Source: CAYRVX01 sp964642165 (GTDB lineage: Bacteria; Planctomycetota; Phycisphaerae; SM23-33). From it: a DNA stretch of 64,000 bases. The translations under genes were made by a program, and so were the position numbers. The notes beneath the pieces are model-generated. The model saw only the letters and a program-made list of their open reading frames with translations. It was not told where the DNA came from and made no database searches. Below are positions 17,162 to 25,654 of the stretch, piece by piece (the first letter of the stretch is position 1; the number at the start of each line of letters is the position of its first letter). The DNA lies in contig CAZXOC010000005.1 in the NCBI GenBank assembly GCA_964642165.1, positions 1-64,000 on the forward strand, read 5' to 3'.

Positions 17162-18823
17162 TCAACGGGGCGGCCCACATTCAGCAGCGTGGGCAGAGCG
17201 GCTGAGCTGGCGGGTAGTGACGTGCGGGCGGGGCGTGCTCCGTTCTTCGATCTCGATCGTGCGGTCGGCCGGGACGCCTCGGCGTTCGACCCGCTTGCCG
17301 GAAGGGTGGAACTCGACACTCACGTCCACGCGTTTGTGCCGGCCGAGGCCGAAGTGACGCTCAGTCTGTGCCGCGGCGTAGTAGCTGTGGCAACTCTGCC
17401 TGCCCCAGATGCTCACCTGCTCGTACCAAAGCAGCCTTCGCTTGCCGCCCGAGGCAGGCGCATGAATGCGAATCTTCGCGCCGGCGGCCGACCGATTCCC
17501 CTTCGCGCCGACCAACCGCACGCGGAGCCAATGACGACGCGGCAAGTTGTTCCGCATGACACGGACGCCCTTCTGCTTGCCATTGGGCCTCGTGGCGCAC
17601 GTGAGCAGATCCAATCGGCCGTCCGCGTCGATATCGCCGAAGCACAGCCCCTCATCGACAGCCGCCCACGCCGTGTTGGGGAGGCCCCAAACGCTGTTGG
17701 CATACGTGAACGTCCCGTCGCCGCGGCCGCGGAGAACGTACAGGAAGTACCTGCCCGCAACCGCGACGTCCGCCTTGCCGTCGTTGTCGAAATCTGTGAC
17801 GATCGCGCCGCCCCATGCCAGAGCGCTTGGCCTGGCCCGAACGTCCTCCAGTCCTCCAAGGGCAGCGTCCACGCGTCTGAATCTCCCGCGGCCGTCGTTC
17901 AGGTGGATACGTACAAGCCGGCTTTCGACACAGATCAGGTCTGGATGGCCGTCGTGATTCACGTCCCCGACGCCGTGGATGCTCCCCCCGCGCCTGTCGA
18001 GGCCGGACTCGGACGTCGCGTCGGCGAAGCCGCCACGCCCGTTGTTGCGGAGAATGCGGCGTTCGAAGGGAGCCCGGCTGTAGAAGTTCCCCTCCGTTCG
18101 CCCGTGCATGAGCAGGTCGATGTGCCCGTCGCCGTTCAGATCGGCCGGGATAAAGCCGCTCTGCTCGAAGCTCCCGGCGATCGCGCCCCGCTCCGGCCGA
18201 AACGAACCGTCTCCCTTGCCGTGGAAAACAGCGATCTGCTTGCCGTCATCCCGCAGGAAGTCCGCCACGCCGTCGCGATCGACGTCGAAGACGGCGCACC
18301 CCCGGCAGAACTCGGCCAGATGGCGGCTCCGACGGAAGTTCGCGCGAATGCCCCGAGGACCCCGGCGGAAGTCGTTGAGGTACAACACCCCGCCCCCGTC
18401 GTGCCACGACGTCAGAAGGTCGAGCCGGCCGTCCTCATCGAAATCGAAGCTCAGCCGGATCTCCCCGCCGGGATAGGGAATGTCGTTGTCGTACCGGACG
18501 CCCCGTTTCAGCCCCAGGTGCGGGTCGATCCCAGTGAAGCGGCCTTTCCCGTCGTTCAGGGCGGCCGCGGCCGGGGACCCGTGGCCGGCCAGGTGAATAT
18601 CGAGGTCGCCGTCGCCGTCGAGGTCCAGCAGGGCCATTCCGCTGAGCCACCACTTCGGCACACGACGGTAGTGTGTCGCCAGGACCTCCGCGACACCGGA
18701 AGCCGTCGTGACGTCCACGAATGCCGGCGATTTCGTCTGTCCCGCGGGATCGTCGGCGCCAAGCGCGGCGGGGGAGATCAATCCCAGGAACACGACGGCC
18801 GACACCTTCGCTTTGCTCGCCAT
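17162..18823 (-). CDS. Exported FG-GAP/VCBS repeat protein with ASPIC/UnbV C-terminal domain
   Basis: The start at the ATG complementary to 18821-18823 gives 553 residues and places MASKAKVSAVVFLGLISPAALG as the signal peptide; an ATG 21 nt upstream is possible. Calcium-binding repeats of the FG-GAP/VCBS type run through most of the protein: DLDGDGDLDI, DFDEDGRLDL, DVDRDGVADF, DLNGDGHIDL, DVNHDGHPDL, DFDNDGKADV and DIDADGRLDL. The C-terminal 110 residues match ASPIC/UnbV (HWLRVRLVGAKGNRSAAGAKI, HFGLGRHKRVDVSVEF). It probably forms a seven-bladed propeller and acts at the cell surface; its ligand is unknown. The family is abundant in planctomycetes. It precedes the GH36 gene on the same strand. 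Confidence 0.88.
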   Translation of the reverse strand: MASKAKVSAVVFLGLISPAALGADDPAGQTKSPAFVDVTTASGVAEVLATHYRRVPKWWLSGMALLDLDGDGDLDIHLAGHGSPAAAALNDGKGRFTGIDPHLGLKRGVRYDNDIPYPGGEIRLSFDFDEDGRLDLLTSWHDGGGVLYLNDFRRGPRGIRANFRRSRHLAEFCRGCAVFDVDRDGVADFLRDDGKQIAVFHGKGDGSFRPERGAIAGSFEQSGFIPADLNGDGHIDLLMHGRTEGNFYSRAPFERRILRNNGRGGFADATSESGLDRRGGSIHGVGDVNHDGHPDLICVESRLVRIHLNDGRGRFRRVDAALGGLEDVRARPSALAWGGAIVTDFDNDGKADVAVAGRYFLYVLRGRGDGTFTYANSVWGLPNTAWAAVDEGLCFGDIDADGRLDLLTCATRPNGKQKGVRVMRNNLPRRHWLRVRLVGAKGNRSAAGAKIRIHAPASGGKRRLLWYEQVSIWGRQSCHSYYAAAQTERHFGLGRHKRVDVSVEFHPSGKRVERRGVPADRTIEIEERSTPRPHVTTRQLSRSAHAAECGPPR

Positions 18824-18946
18824 CGTCCTGCTCCGACCCGGCATCGGACGTCGGGTTATTGGAAGCCTATGGGCCAGGGACCGCTACCCGGCATGGTCGT
18901 GCGTGGGCACCGGCCGATCAAGCCTCTTGCTCCGCGCCGCCGGTGC

Positions 18947-18975
18947 TTGAGGGGGCTTCCTCCAGGGCATACACT
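18947..18975 (+). promoter_or_regulatory. Putative sigma-70 promoter of the 19.0-29.2 kb unit
   Basis: TTGAGG (18947-18952) and TACACT (18970-18975) are separated by 17 bp, each matching four of six consensus bases. Transcription would start near 18982, shortly before the Shine-Dalgarno GAGGAGA and ATG at 19000. The position in the divergent gap between two outward-facing genes supports it. Confidence 0.45.
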
Positions 18976-18999
18976 CCGCTGAAGCAAGAGGAGAACGCA

Positions 19000-21900
19000 A
19001 TGGTGAGACACTGCCTTTCGTGCGCACTGTCGATCGCGACGGCCCTGCTTGCCGTGACGGACCGGGCCGCCTCGGCCGCGCCGGACCTCCTTCGCCCGGC
19101 CAACCTCAAGACGATGGGCTGCGGCAAACCGGACACGCGCTACATGTTCGTCCGGTCGAGCCGGCCGGGCAATGTGTTCTACCCGGGCGAGGCCGTGGAC
19201 CTGACGGTCAAGGTCACTCGGGGCAACGACCCGCTCAAGTCGATTTCGCTCGGGGTCATCGAGATCGCCACGCGACAAAACAGGTACCTCGAGGGCTGGT
19301 CGACGATGACTGCTCCGGCGGCGGTCGAGGTCGTCGGGCGCGTCGGGAAGCGTGATGTCCCCGTCACGGTGGCGGACAGGAAGGGCGCGACGGCCGAGAT
19401 CGCCGTGAAGAACCTGCCCGTCCCCGCAAAGTACGGCACGTATGCCGTGACGATCGCCCCGAACGGCCGGGCGCCGCAGTTTCTCTGTACGCTGCTGCGG
19501 GCGCATCGTCCGAAGCAGGGCTTCGACGTGGACGCGCCCGTCTTCGGGGAGGGGCAGTTCCTTACGCACGACGATCAGGACCCCGAGAAGATCCGACAGC
19601 GAGCGCTGACGCTGGGGCGGCTGGGCATCAAGGGCGTGCGGATCGAGTTGGGCTGGTCGCAGTCGCAGGCCGGCGAGTTCCAGTGGAAGCGCTACGACGC
19701 GTTGATGGGCGGCTTGGCGGAGGCGAAGGTCAAGGCCCTGGTCACCATGGGCGGCCACCCGTCCTGGACGATGCCGTTCGGCCGGCCTACGCCGGCGTGC
19801 ATCCCCGCCAAGCCCGACCACTCCTGCCTGCCGAAGCACTACGACCGGTTCGAGCAGTGGATTCGGGCGTTTTGCTCCCGCTACTGGGTGAACGGGCAGG
19901 GCGCCTTGTGGGCCATCGAGCACTGGAACGAGCCGTGGGAAGGCATCTCCATCAGCGGCTGGGAGAGCGACTCGAACCACTACCGCGAGCTCATGAAGCG
20001 AATCGCCCGGGGCGCCCGCTCGGTGGACCGTCGGATCAAGACGGCCGCGGCGTGCTCGATCATGAACACCGAGGACAAGTTCCTGGTCGGCGAGGACCGC
20101 GAAGAGCTGATAAAGCTGGTGGACCTGTTCACCGACCACTACGTTCCCCCGCGGACGAGCTACGGGCCGATGGTGGCCGGGTACTGGGGCAAGGAGAGCA
20201 CCGACACCGAGACGTGGATCGCCGCGACGGAGGTGCTGCTGCCGCAGATCGTCTGCCAGTTCCTCGCCTGCGGCCAGGACCGCATGACCCCCTGGCACCC
20301 GGAGATGATCTACTTCTCCGTGCCGGGCGCCCCCATGAAGTATCAGATGCCCAACCCGGTGGCCCTGGCCTCCAACGTGTTCAACGCCTTCGTCACCGGG
20401 CGGAAGTTCCAGCGGCTGATGTTCCTCGAGCACTTGCCCTGGGCATTCCAGTTTGGCGCCGGCCGCGATGCGGTCGTGGTGCTGTTCGGCAAGCTCTATG
20501 CGCCGCACGGGGGGGACATCCGGGACGTGCTCTGGTGGCAGCTTCAACTCGCCGACGGCGGGACGATCGCCATCGACAACGCCGACGGGGCACTGGAGTT
20601 CCACGACATCGCGGGCAATCGCGAGTTCCAGGGGCAGAAGGCCGTGACGCTGCCGATGAACTACCTTTCGCACTACATCCGCTGCCCGCGCGGTGGGGCC
20701 GAGCTGATCGAGAAGCGCCTCCGCGCCGCCCGCATCGAGGGCGTTCGGCCGGTCGAGATCATCGCGCGCGACTTCGTCACGCCCGTTGACGCGCCGGGCG
20801 CGACGGCGCGGGTGACGCTGCACAACCTGCTGAACCGGCCGATCGAGGGCAGCCTGAAGGTCACGCCCCCCAAGGGCATTCGCCTGAAGACATCCACAGC
20901 CAAGGCGGAGCTGTCCGCGGGGCAATCGCTCGAGCTTCGCTTCGACGTCGAGCAGGCCAAGCCGGACCCGACGAACGCGTACCTGTTCTCCTACGACTTC
21001 GTCAGCGACGCCGGGCGAGCCGGTTGGAAGGAGAGCCTTCACGCCCTGGCGGCCCGGCGGCACACGAAGAAGATCGACGGGCGCCTGGACGACTGGCGGG
21101 ATGACATCGGCGTGCTGGTGGACGCGAAGCTTCAGAAGGTCGACCCGACCGAACGGGCGTGGATGCCGTTCCTCAAGGCTCGCGACGCCCGCCCGGACGG
21201 GAGCTTCGCCGAGGTCAAGCTGGCGTGGGACGATCGGTTCCTCTACTTGGCCGCGAGCGTCAACGACCCCACCGACTACGCAGGCCACCAACGCCTTCAG
21301 CATGGGAAGTGGGAAGAAGACCAGTACTTCCGCAGCGCCGCCGATGATCGGGTCTGCGAGCGGCTTCGGCCGTTCGAGAAGTTCGTCACAGCCGACATGC
21401 GCCGCAAGGAAGTCGCCGAGAAACTCGAGGCCGACCCGAAGTGGCCGGAATACCGGAGGCTCCTGGCCAACGATGCCGACGCCAATGCAGCCGTGCAGAC
21501 GGGGGCGGCCCGAGCGTACATCGAGTCCAGGCGCCGCGATCCGAACGCATCGTTCGCCGACGCCCGGCACGTCTACAAGAAAGTCCCCTGGACCGAGTTC
21601 CCTTGGAGCGGGGACACGTTCCAGTTCTCCCTCGACCTGATCGACGGGTACTTCTTCAACATGAAGCCGGACACCGATCGCGTGCCGTACGGCTTCCACG
21701 CCATGCCGGACGCCGACTACGAGTATGCCGCCTACGCCTGCACCGACGGCGGCACGGAACTGTGGCGGATCCTCGCGCCGGGCGTGCCGCGAGGGCATCA
21801 CTACCCACGGCAGCCTCGGGCGAAGTACGACCAGGGCCCGGTCGCGGGTGGCAAGCTCGCCGTTCGCCGCGACGGCAAGACGACGGTGTACGAAGTGGCC

Positions 21901-23139
21901 CTGCCTTGGGCGGAGATGAAGCTGGACTCCGTGCCCTGGAAGTCGCTCGAAACCGAACCTTGGCGTCCCGAGCCCGGCCAGACCTTCGGCTTCCTGTTCC
22001 GCGCGAACAACAACGAAGGCCCCGCCCTGGCCTTCGGCGCCGACAAGAGCGCCACGAAGACGAACGGCCTGTCGCTGCATCCGTATTGGCAGGCCAATCC
22101 AAGCTGCACCGTTCGCTGGGCCTTGGGGCCGGACCGCCCGGGCGAAGGCGCCCCCTCGCCGCCTGCCAGGCAACCTCCCCCCAAGCCGACGAGCGGCTGG
22201 GTGGACATCTCTGCCGGTGTGCTCGGGAAGCTGAGCGCCGCGAACATCAAGCCCGCCTGGCCGGGCAAGACGACCGGTGTGTCCGTCGACCGAACCACCG
22301 GGCACGTCTACATGATCGTCTGCGGCCAGGGGGTCTGGCGCAGCTCCGACAAGGGCGCGACGTTCGAGCGGGTGGACGGCAAGGCCGTCGGCGGACGGTG
22401 CGAGACGGGCTACTCGCTCCAGTTCGACCCCGCCGGCAAGCGGCTGGCGTGCTTCATGCTGGACGGAAAGTCCGCCATGACGACGGACGGCGGCAAGGCG
22501 TGGACGCCGGTCAAGAACGTCCAACGCGGGTACGACTGGGCGGCGGCGGACTGGACCGGCAAGGACGTGAAGGACATCTTCGCCCTGGTGCACGAATCCG
22601 GCGGGATCGGGGCCGTCAGCTCCGACGGTGGGAAGACGTGGAAGCAGATCGGCAAGCGTTACCTGGCCGTGGGCATCTTCCCCGGCCGCGTCCTGCTGTG
22701 CGGCCGGGAGAAGCAGGAAGGCATCTTCCGCAGTGTCGACGGGGGGCAGAGCTGGACGAAGGTCAGCGACGCGACCCCCGTCGGCGTGATGACCGTCTTC
22801 AAAGGCCCGGGCTATTGGCTCACCAGCCGGGGCCTGCAGGTCACCGCTGACGAAGGCAAGACCTGGAAACGCGTCGGGGAGGTGTCCGGCGCGGCCTGGG
22901 GGCCGTACTTCGGACGTGACAGAAACCACTTCGTTGTTGTGACGAAGGAGGGATTCCAGGAGACGATCGATGGCGGCAAGACCTGGAAGCTCATCGCGCC
23001 GCTGCCGCCTTCGCTGAAGAAGGAGTGGAACCCGCGTGGATGGTTCCTCAACGTCGCGTGGGACCCGATCGGAGAAGTTTGCTACGCCTCACGCATGGGC
23101 CGGGGGACCTACAAGTACGAATACGGCAACGGCAACTGA
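19000..23139 (+). CDS. Large exported mosaic protein: GH-A clan glycosidase, CBM9-like domain and Asp-box propeller
   Basis: The start ATG at 19000 has a strong ribosome-binding site (AAGAGGAGA); the protein has 1379 residues with signal peptide LSCALSIATALLAVTDRAASA. Residues about 170-560 resemble a GH-A clan TIM barrel of the GH39/GH5 kind: the strand LGIKGVRIELGWSQ, the acid/base region AIEHWNEPWEG with E311, and a possible nucleophile E477 in FLEHLPW. Residues about 688-1045 are CBM9/DOMON-like (KIDGRLDDWRDD, VKLAWDDRFLYLAASVNDPT). Residues about 1110-1330 hold six Asp-box (BNR-type) repeats such as SSDGGKTWK, SVDGGQSWTK, TADEGKTWKR and TIDGGKTWKL, forming a sialidase- or sortilin-like propeller. 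It probably binds and cleaves a polysaccharide outside the cell; the substrate is unknown. It is the first gene of a four-gene run. Confidence 0.8.
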   Translation: MVRHCLSCALSIATALLAVTDRAASAAPDLLRPANLKTMGCGKPDTRYMFVRSSRPGNVFYPGEAVDLTVKVTRGNDPLKSISLGVIEIATRQNRYLEGWSTMTAPAAVEVVGRVGKRDVPVTVADRKGATAEIAVKNLPVPAKYGTYAVTIAPNGRAPQFLCTLLRAHRPKQGFDVDAPVFGEGQFLTHDDQDPEKIRQRALTLGRLGIKGVRIELGWSQSQAGEFQWKRYDALMGGLAEAKVKALVTMGGHPSWTMPFGRPTPACIPAKPDHSCLPKHYDRFEQWIRAFCSRYWVNGQGALWAIEHWNEPWEGISISGWESDSNHYRELMKRIARGARSVDRRIKTAAACSIMNTEDKFLVGEDREELIKLVDLFTDHYVPPRTSYGPMVAGYWGKESTDTETWIAATEVLLPQIVCQFLACGQDRMTPWHPEMIYFSVPGAPMKYQMPNPVALASNVFNAFVTGRKFQRLMFLEHLPWAFQFGAGRDAVVVLFGKLYAPHGGDIRDVLWWQLQLADGGTIAIDNADGALEFHDIAGNREFQGQKAVTLPMNYLSHYIRCPRGGAELIEKRLRAARIEGVRPVEIIARDFVTPVDAPGATARVTLHNLLNRPIEGSLKVTPPKGIRLKTSTAKAELSAGQSLELRFDVEQAKPDPTNAYLFSYDFVSDAGRAGWKESLHALAARRHTKKIDGRLDDWRDDIGVLVDAKLQKVDPTERAWMPFLKARDARPDGSFAEVKLAWDDRFLYLAASVNDPTDYAGHQRLQHGKWEEDQYFRSAADDRVCERLRPFEKFVTADMRRKEVAEKLEADPKWPEYRRLLANDADANAAVQTGAARAYIESRRRDPNASFADARHVYKKVPWTEFPWSGDTFQFSLDLIDGYFFNMKPDTDRVPYGFHAMPDADYEYAAYACTDGGTELWRILAPGVPRGHHYPRQPRAKYDQGPVAGGKLAVRRDGKTTVYEVALPWAEMKLDSVPWKSLETEPWRPEPGQTFGFLFRANNNEGPALAFGADKSATKTNGLSLHPYWQANPSCTVRWALGPDRPGEGAPSPPARQPPPKPTSGWVDISAGVLGKLSAANIKPAWPGKTTGVSVDRTTGHVYMIVCGQGVWRSSDKGATFERVDGKAVGGRCETGYSLQFDPAGKRLACFMLDGKSAMTTDGGKAWTPVKNVQRGYDWAAADWTGKDVKDIFALVHESGGIGAVSSDGGKTWKQIGKRYLAVGIFPGRVLLCGREKQEGIFRSVDGGQSWTKVSDATPVGVMTVFKGPGYWLTSRGLQVTADEGKTWKRVGEVSGAAWGPYFGRDRNHFVVVTKEGFQETIDGGKTWKLIAPLPPSLKKEWNPRGWFLNVAWDPIGEVCYASRMGRGTYKYEYGNGN

Positions 23140-23178
23140 GCGGCGGGCAAGTGGCCTCGCCCGAGAAGGTGAGCTGAA

Positions 23179-25611
23179 GTGACAGCCAACGTGAGACGCG
23201 AGAGAGAAGGCATGAAGGGCTATTCCGGCAGGGCCGTGGCTGTGATCGGAGTGCTGTCTGCCATGTGGATCGGCTTTTCGGCGAGGTCGGCAAGAGCCGC
23301 GGAGAAACCCGAGCTATTCGCTCCGGATGAGCCGGATCCGAAGATGGCCGAGATCCTGATGAAGAAGTTCCGGTTCGAGCTCGAGACCGACGCGCCGCTG
23401 ACGAGCGCGGGCATCTTCGACCATACGGGACGGCTCGTCCGGCAGCTCTGGGCGCTGAAGCCCGTAGCGGCCGGGAAGCATAAGGGGGCATGGGACGGCA
23501 AGGACGAGTTCGGCAAGGCGATGCCGGCGGGCAAGTACACGTTCCGCGTGGTCCTCAACGGCTCGATGTATCGCAACGTGGGCATCCTGGGCAACACGGG
23601 CACCCCCCCCAACGAAATGGGGCACATCCAACATGGCGTGATCTCGGTGGCGACCGACCCCCGCGGCCGAATCTACACGGCCAACGGCTGGGAGGAGGCC
23701 GGCCACGACTTCAAGGTGATGGACTCAGGCGGCAGCACGCTGTTCCATGCCCGCTACCAGATCCGCAACGGCAGCCCTAACGGCGCGCCGCACGCGATCG
23801 CCGTGGACGACACGCATATCTACTGTGCGACGCACGGCTGGGCCAGTGAGCAGTGGAAGTCCAAGCAGCAGATCCAGCGTTTCCGGATCAACGACGGCAA
23901 GCACGAGACGTTCACGGAGATCAAGGACAACGCCGGGCACATCCAACTGTACGAATGGCCCGAGAAGCAGGTCCCGGAGGGCACCCCGAAAGAGGACGCC
24001 GGGTTGATGCGCCTGCCCGTTCGCGCGCTGGCCGTGCGCGGCGACGACCTGTTCGCCACCGACGCCCTCGGCGGGAAGGTCCATCGTTTCCACAAGGTCA
24101 CGGGCAAGAAGCTCGGGGAGTTTTCCGTCAAGCTGCCGGCTGCCCTTGCCGTCGATGCCAAAGGCCGCCTATGGGTCGGCCACGAGCACGGCCGGGTCAG
24201 CGTCTTCGACGTAGTGGGCAAGAAGCTCGCGTCGCCGATCACGGATCTGGGTGAGGTGAAGTCGCTGGCGTTCGGCCCGGGCGGGCTGCTGTACGTCGCC
24301 GACGGCGGGGCGGGACAGGTCCGGGTCTACGAAGTTCCGGGCACGCAGGCCAGACAGATCCGCACGTTCGGCCGCCCGGCCAGGCCCGGCGACCATGCTC
24401 CGGACCGCTTCTACTCCCTGCGCGGGGCGGCCGTCGATGCGAGGGGCAATCTGGTGACGATCCAGACCGTTGCGACCGGCGGCGCCCGGATCGCGCGATT
24501 CAGCCCGGACGGCAAGTGCCTGTGGGAGCACATGGCGCTGATGCTCTGCGACGTGGGCAACATCGCGCCGTGGCGGCCGGACGAGTTTATCACGCATCGC
24601 TTCCACCGGCTCATCCTGACTGACAAGAACGCCGGCCGATGGGAATACCGCGGCACGGTCCTGGACGGCGACGCGAAGTACATCAACTGGCAGCACGGGG
24701 TGCTCAGGTTGCTGAAGCTCGGCGGGGTGGAGTTCTTCTTCCAGTGCTACGGCGACGGATTGCAGGTCTACCGCCGCCGGGGAGGCCTGTACCGCCTGGT
24801 GACCATGGTCGGCGGCCTCAACCCACTGCCGGACGGGCGCTACAACGACCGTCTTCCGAAGGAGCAGAAGCAGAAGCTCGGCCAGTGGACGTGGACCGAC
24901 TCAAACGGCAACGCCGAGGCCGGGAAGGAAGAGATCGTCTGGTACAGGGAGCCCGGCAAGGGGCGATACGCCGTCTTCGGCATGAACGTCGACGCGAAGG
25001 GCAACGTGCTGTACTGCGACCACCACACGCGGGCCATCTGGGAGCTGCCGCTGGCCCGGCTGCACGAAAGCGGCAACCCCGTATACGACTGGGCGAAGGT
25101 CCGCCAACTCACGCAGCGCGATACGTCGCCTGTGGTGTTCTTCCCGCTGATGGCGGTGCGGGCCGACGACGGCACGATCTACGCCTTCGGCCGTAGCGAG
25201 GGCTGGAAGCGGCCCGGTGGCAAGACGGCGGGCTACGCCTGGATGGGCGGCTGGGCGCTGCGCCGCTACGACGCGAGGAACAAGGCGCTCTGGTCGGCGA
25301 AGCTGCCGCAGGTGTGCGTGGGCATGGACGCGATCCCCGGCGGCAAGGGCGTGATGCTGGGCTACTTCGAGAAGGCCCACGTCTACCACTACAACGCCGA
25401 CGGCCTGCTGATCGGCAGGATGAAGCCGGGCGAGGCCGCCGGGAAAGTCACAGGATGGATGGATAATACCTCCGCCGTGGCCGTCAGCCGAGACTCCCGC
25501 GATGGCATGCTGGACGTCTTCGGCGAGGACAGTTGGCTCAACCGGAACATCTGGTACCGCGTCGACGACCGGAACATCGACCAAGTGACAGGGACCATCG
25601 AGATAGAGTAG
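23179..25611 (+). CDS. Exported FlgD-Ig/NHL-type beta-propeller protein
   Basis: I chose the GTG at 23179 because GAGAAGG lies at suitable spacing; the ATG at 23212 has its purine run only 1 nt away. The 810-residue product has a signal peptide (AVAVIGVLSAMWIGFSARSARA). Residues about 55-125 are FlgD-Ig-like (FELETDAPLTSAGIFDHTGRLVRQL, AWDGKDEFGKAMPAGKYTFRV, shown in parts). The remainder contains six-bladed NHL-like repeats (LFATDALGGKVHRF, LAVDAKGRLWVGHEHGRV, LYVADGGAGQVRVY). No catalytic motif is visible. It likely binds protein or glycan at the cell surface. It is 39 bp from the preceding gene and 43 bp from the next. Proteins with the same architecture occur at 35901-39782 and 43624-46107. 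Confidence 0.75.
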   Translation: MTANVRREREGMKGYSGRAVAVIGVLSAMWIGFSARSARAAEKPELFAPDEPDPKMAEILMKKFRFELETDAPLTSAGIFDHTGRLVRQLWALKPVAAGKHKGAWDGKDEFGKAMPAGKYTFRVVLNGSMYRNVGILGNTGTPPNEMGHIQHGVISVATDPRGRIYTANGWEEAGHDFKVMDSGGSTLFHARYQIRNGSPNGAPHAIAVDDTHIYCATHGWASEQWKSKQQIQRFRINDGKHETFTEIKDNAGHIQLYEWPEKQVPEGTPKEDAGLMRLPVRALAVRGDDLFATDALGGKVHRFHKVTGKKLGEFSVKLPAALAVDAKGRLWVGHEHGRVSVFDVVGKKLASPITDLGEVKSLAFGPGGLLYVADGGAGQVRVYEVPGTQARQIRTFGRPARPGDHAPDRFYSLRGAAVDARGNLVTIQTVATGGARIARFSPDGKCLWEHMALMLCDVGNIAPWRPDEFITHRFHRLILTDKNAGRWEYRGTVLDGDAKYINWQHGVLRLLKLGGVEFFFQCYGDGLQVYRRRGGLYRLVTMVGGLNPLPDGRYNDRLPKEQKQKLGQWTWTDSNGNAEAGKEEIVWYREPGKGRYAVFGMNVDAKGNVLYCDHHTRAIWELPLARLHESGNPVYDWAKVRQLTQRDTSPVVFFPLMAVRADDGTIYAFGRSEGWKRPGGKTAGYAWMGGWALRRYDARNKALWSAKLPQVCVGMDAIPGGKGVMLGYFEKAHVYHYNADGLLIGRMKPGEAAGKVTGWMDNTSAVAVSRDSRDGMLDVFGEDSWLNRNIWYRVDDRNIDQVTGTIEIE

Positions 25612-25654
25612 GCCCAACTGAACCGCGATCTACCAGACTGAAGGGCTCCCGCAC

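Noticed and set aside
18856..22929. 1357-residue open frame on the minus strand opposite the mosaic glycosidase gene
   Set aside because: It is the antisense of a gene with clear domains, is rich in Arg/His/Pro/Val without motifs and lacks a ribosome-binding site; high GC keeps the frame open.
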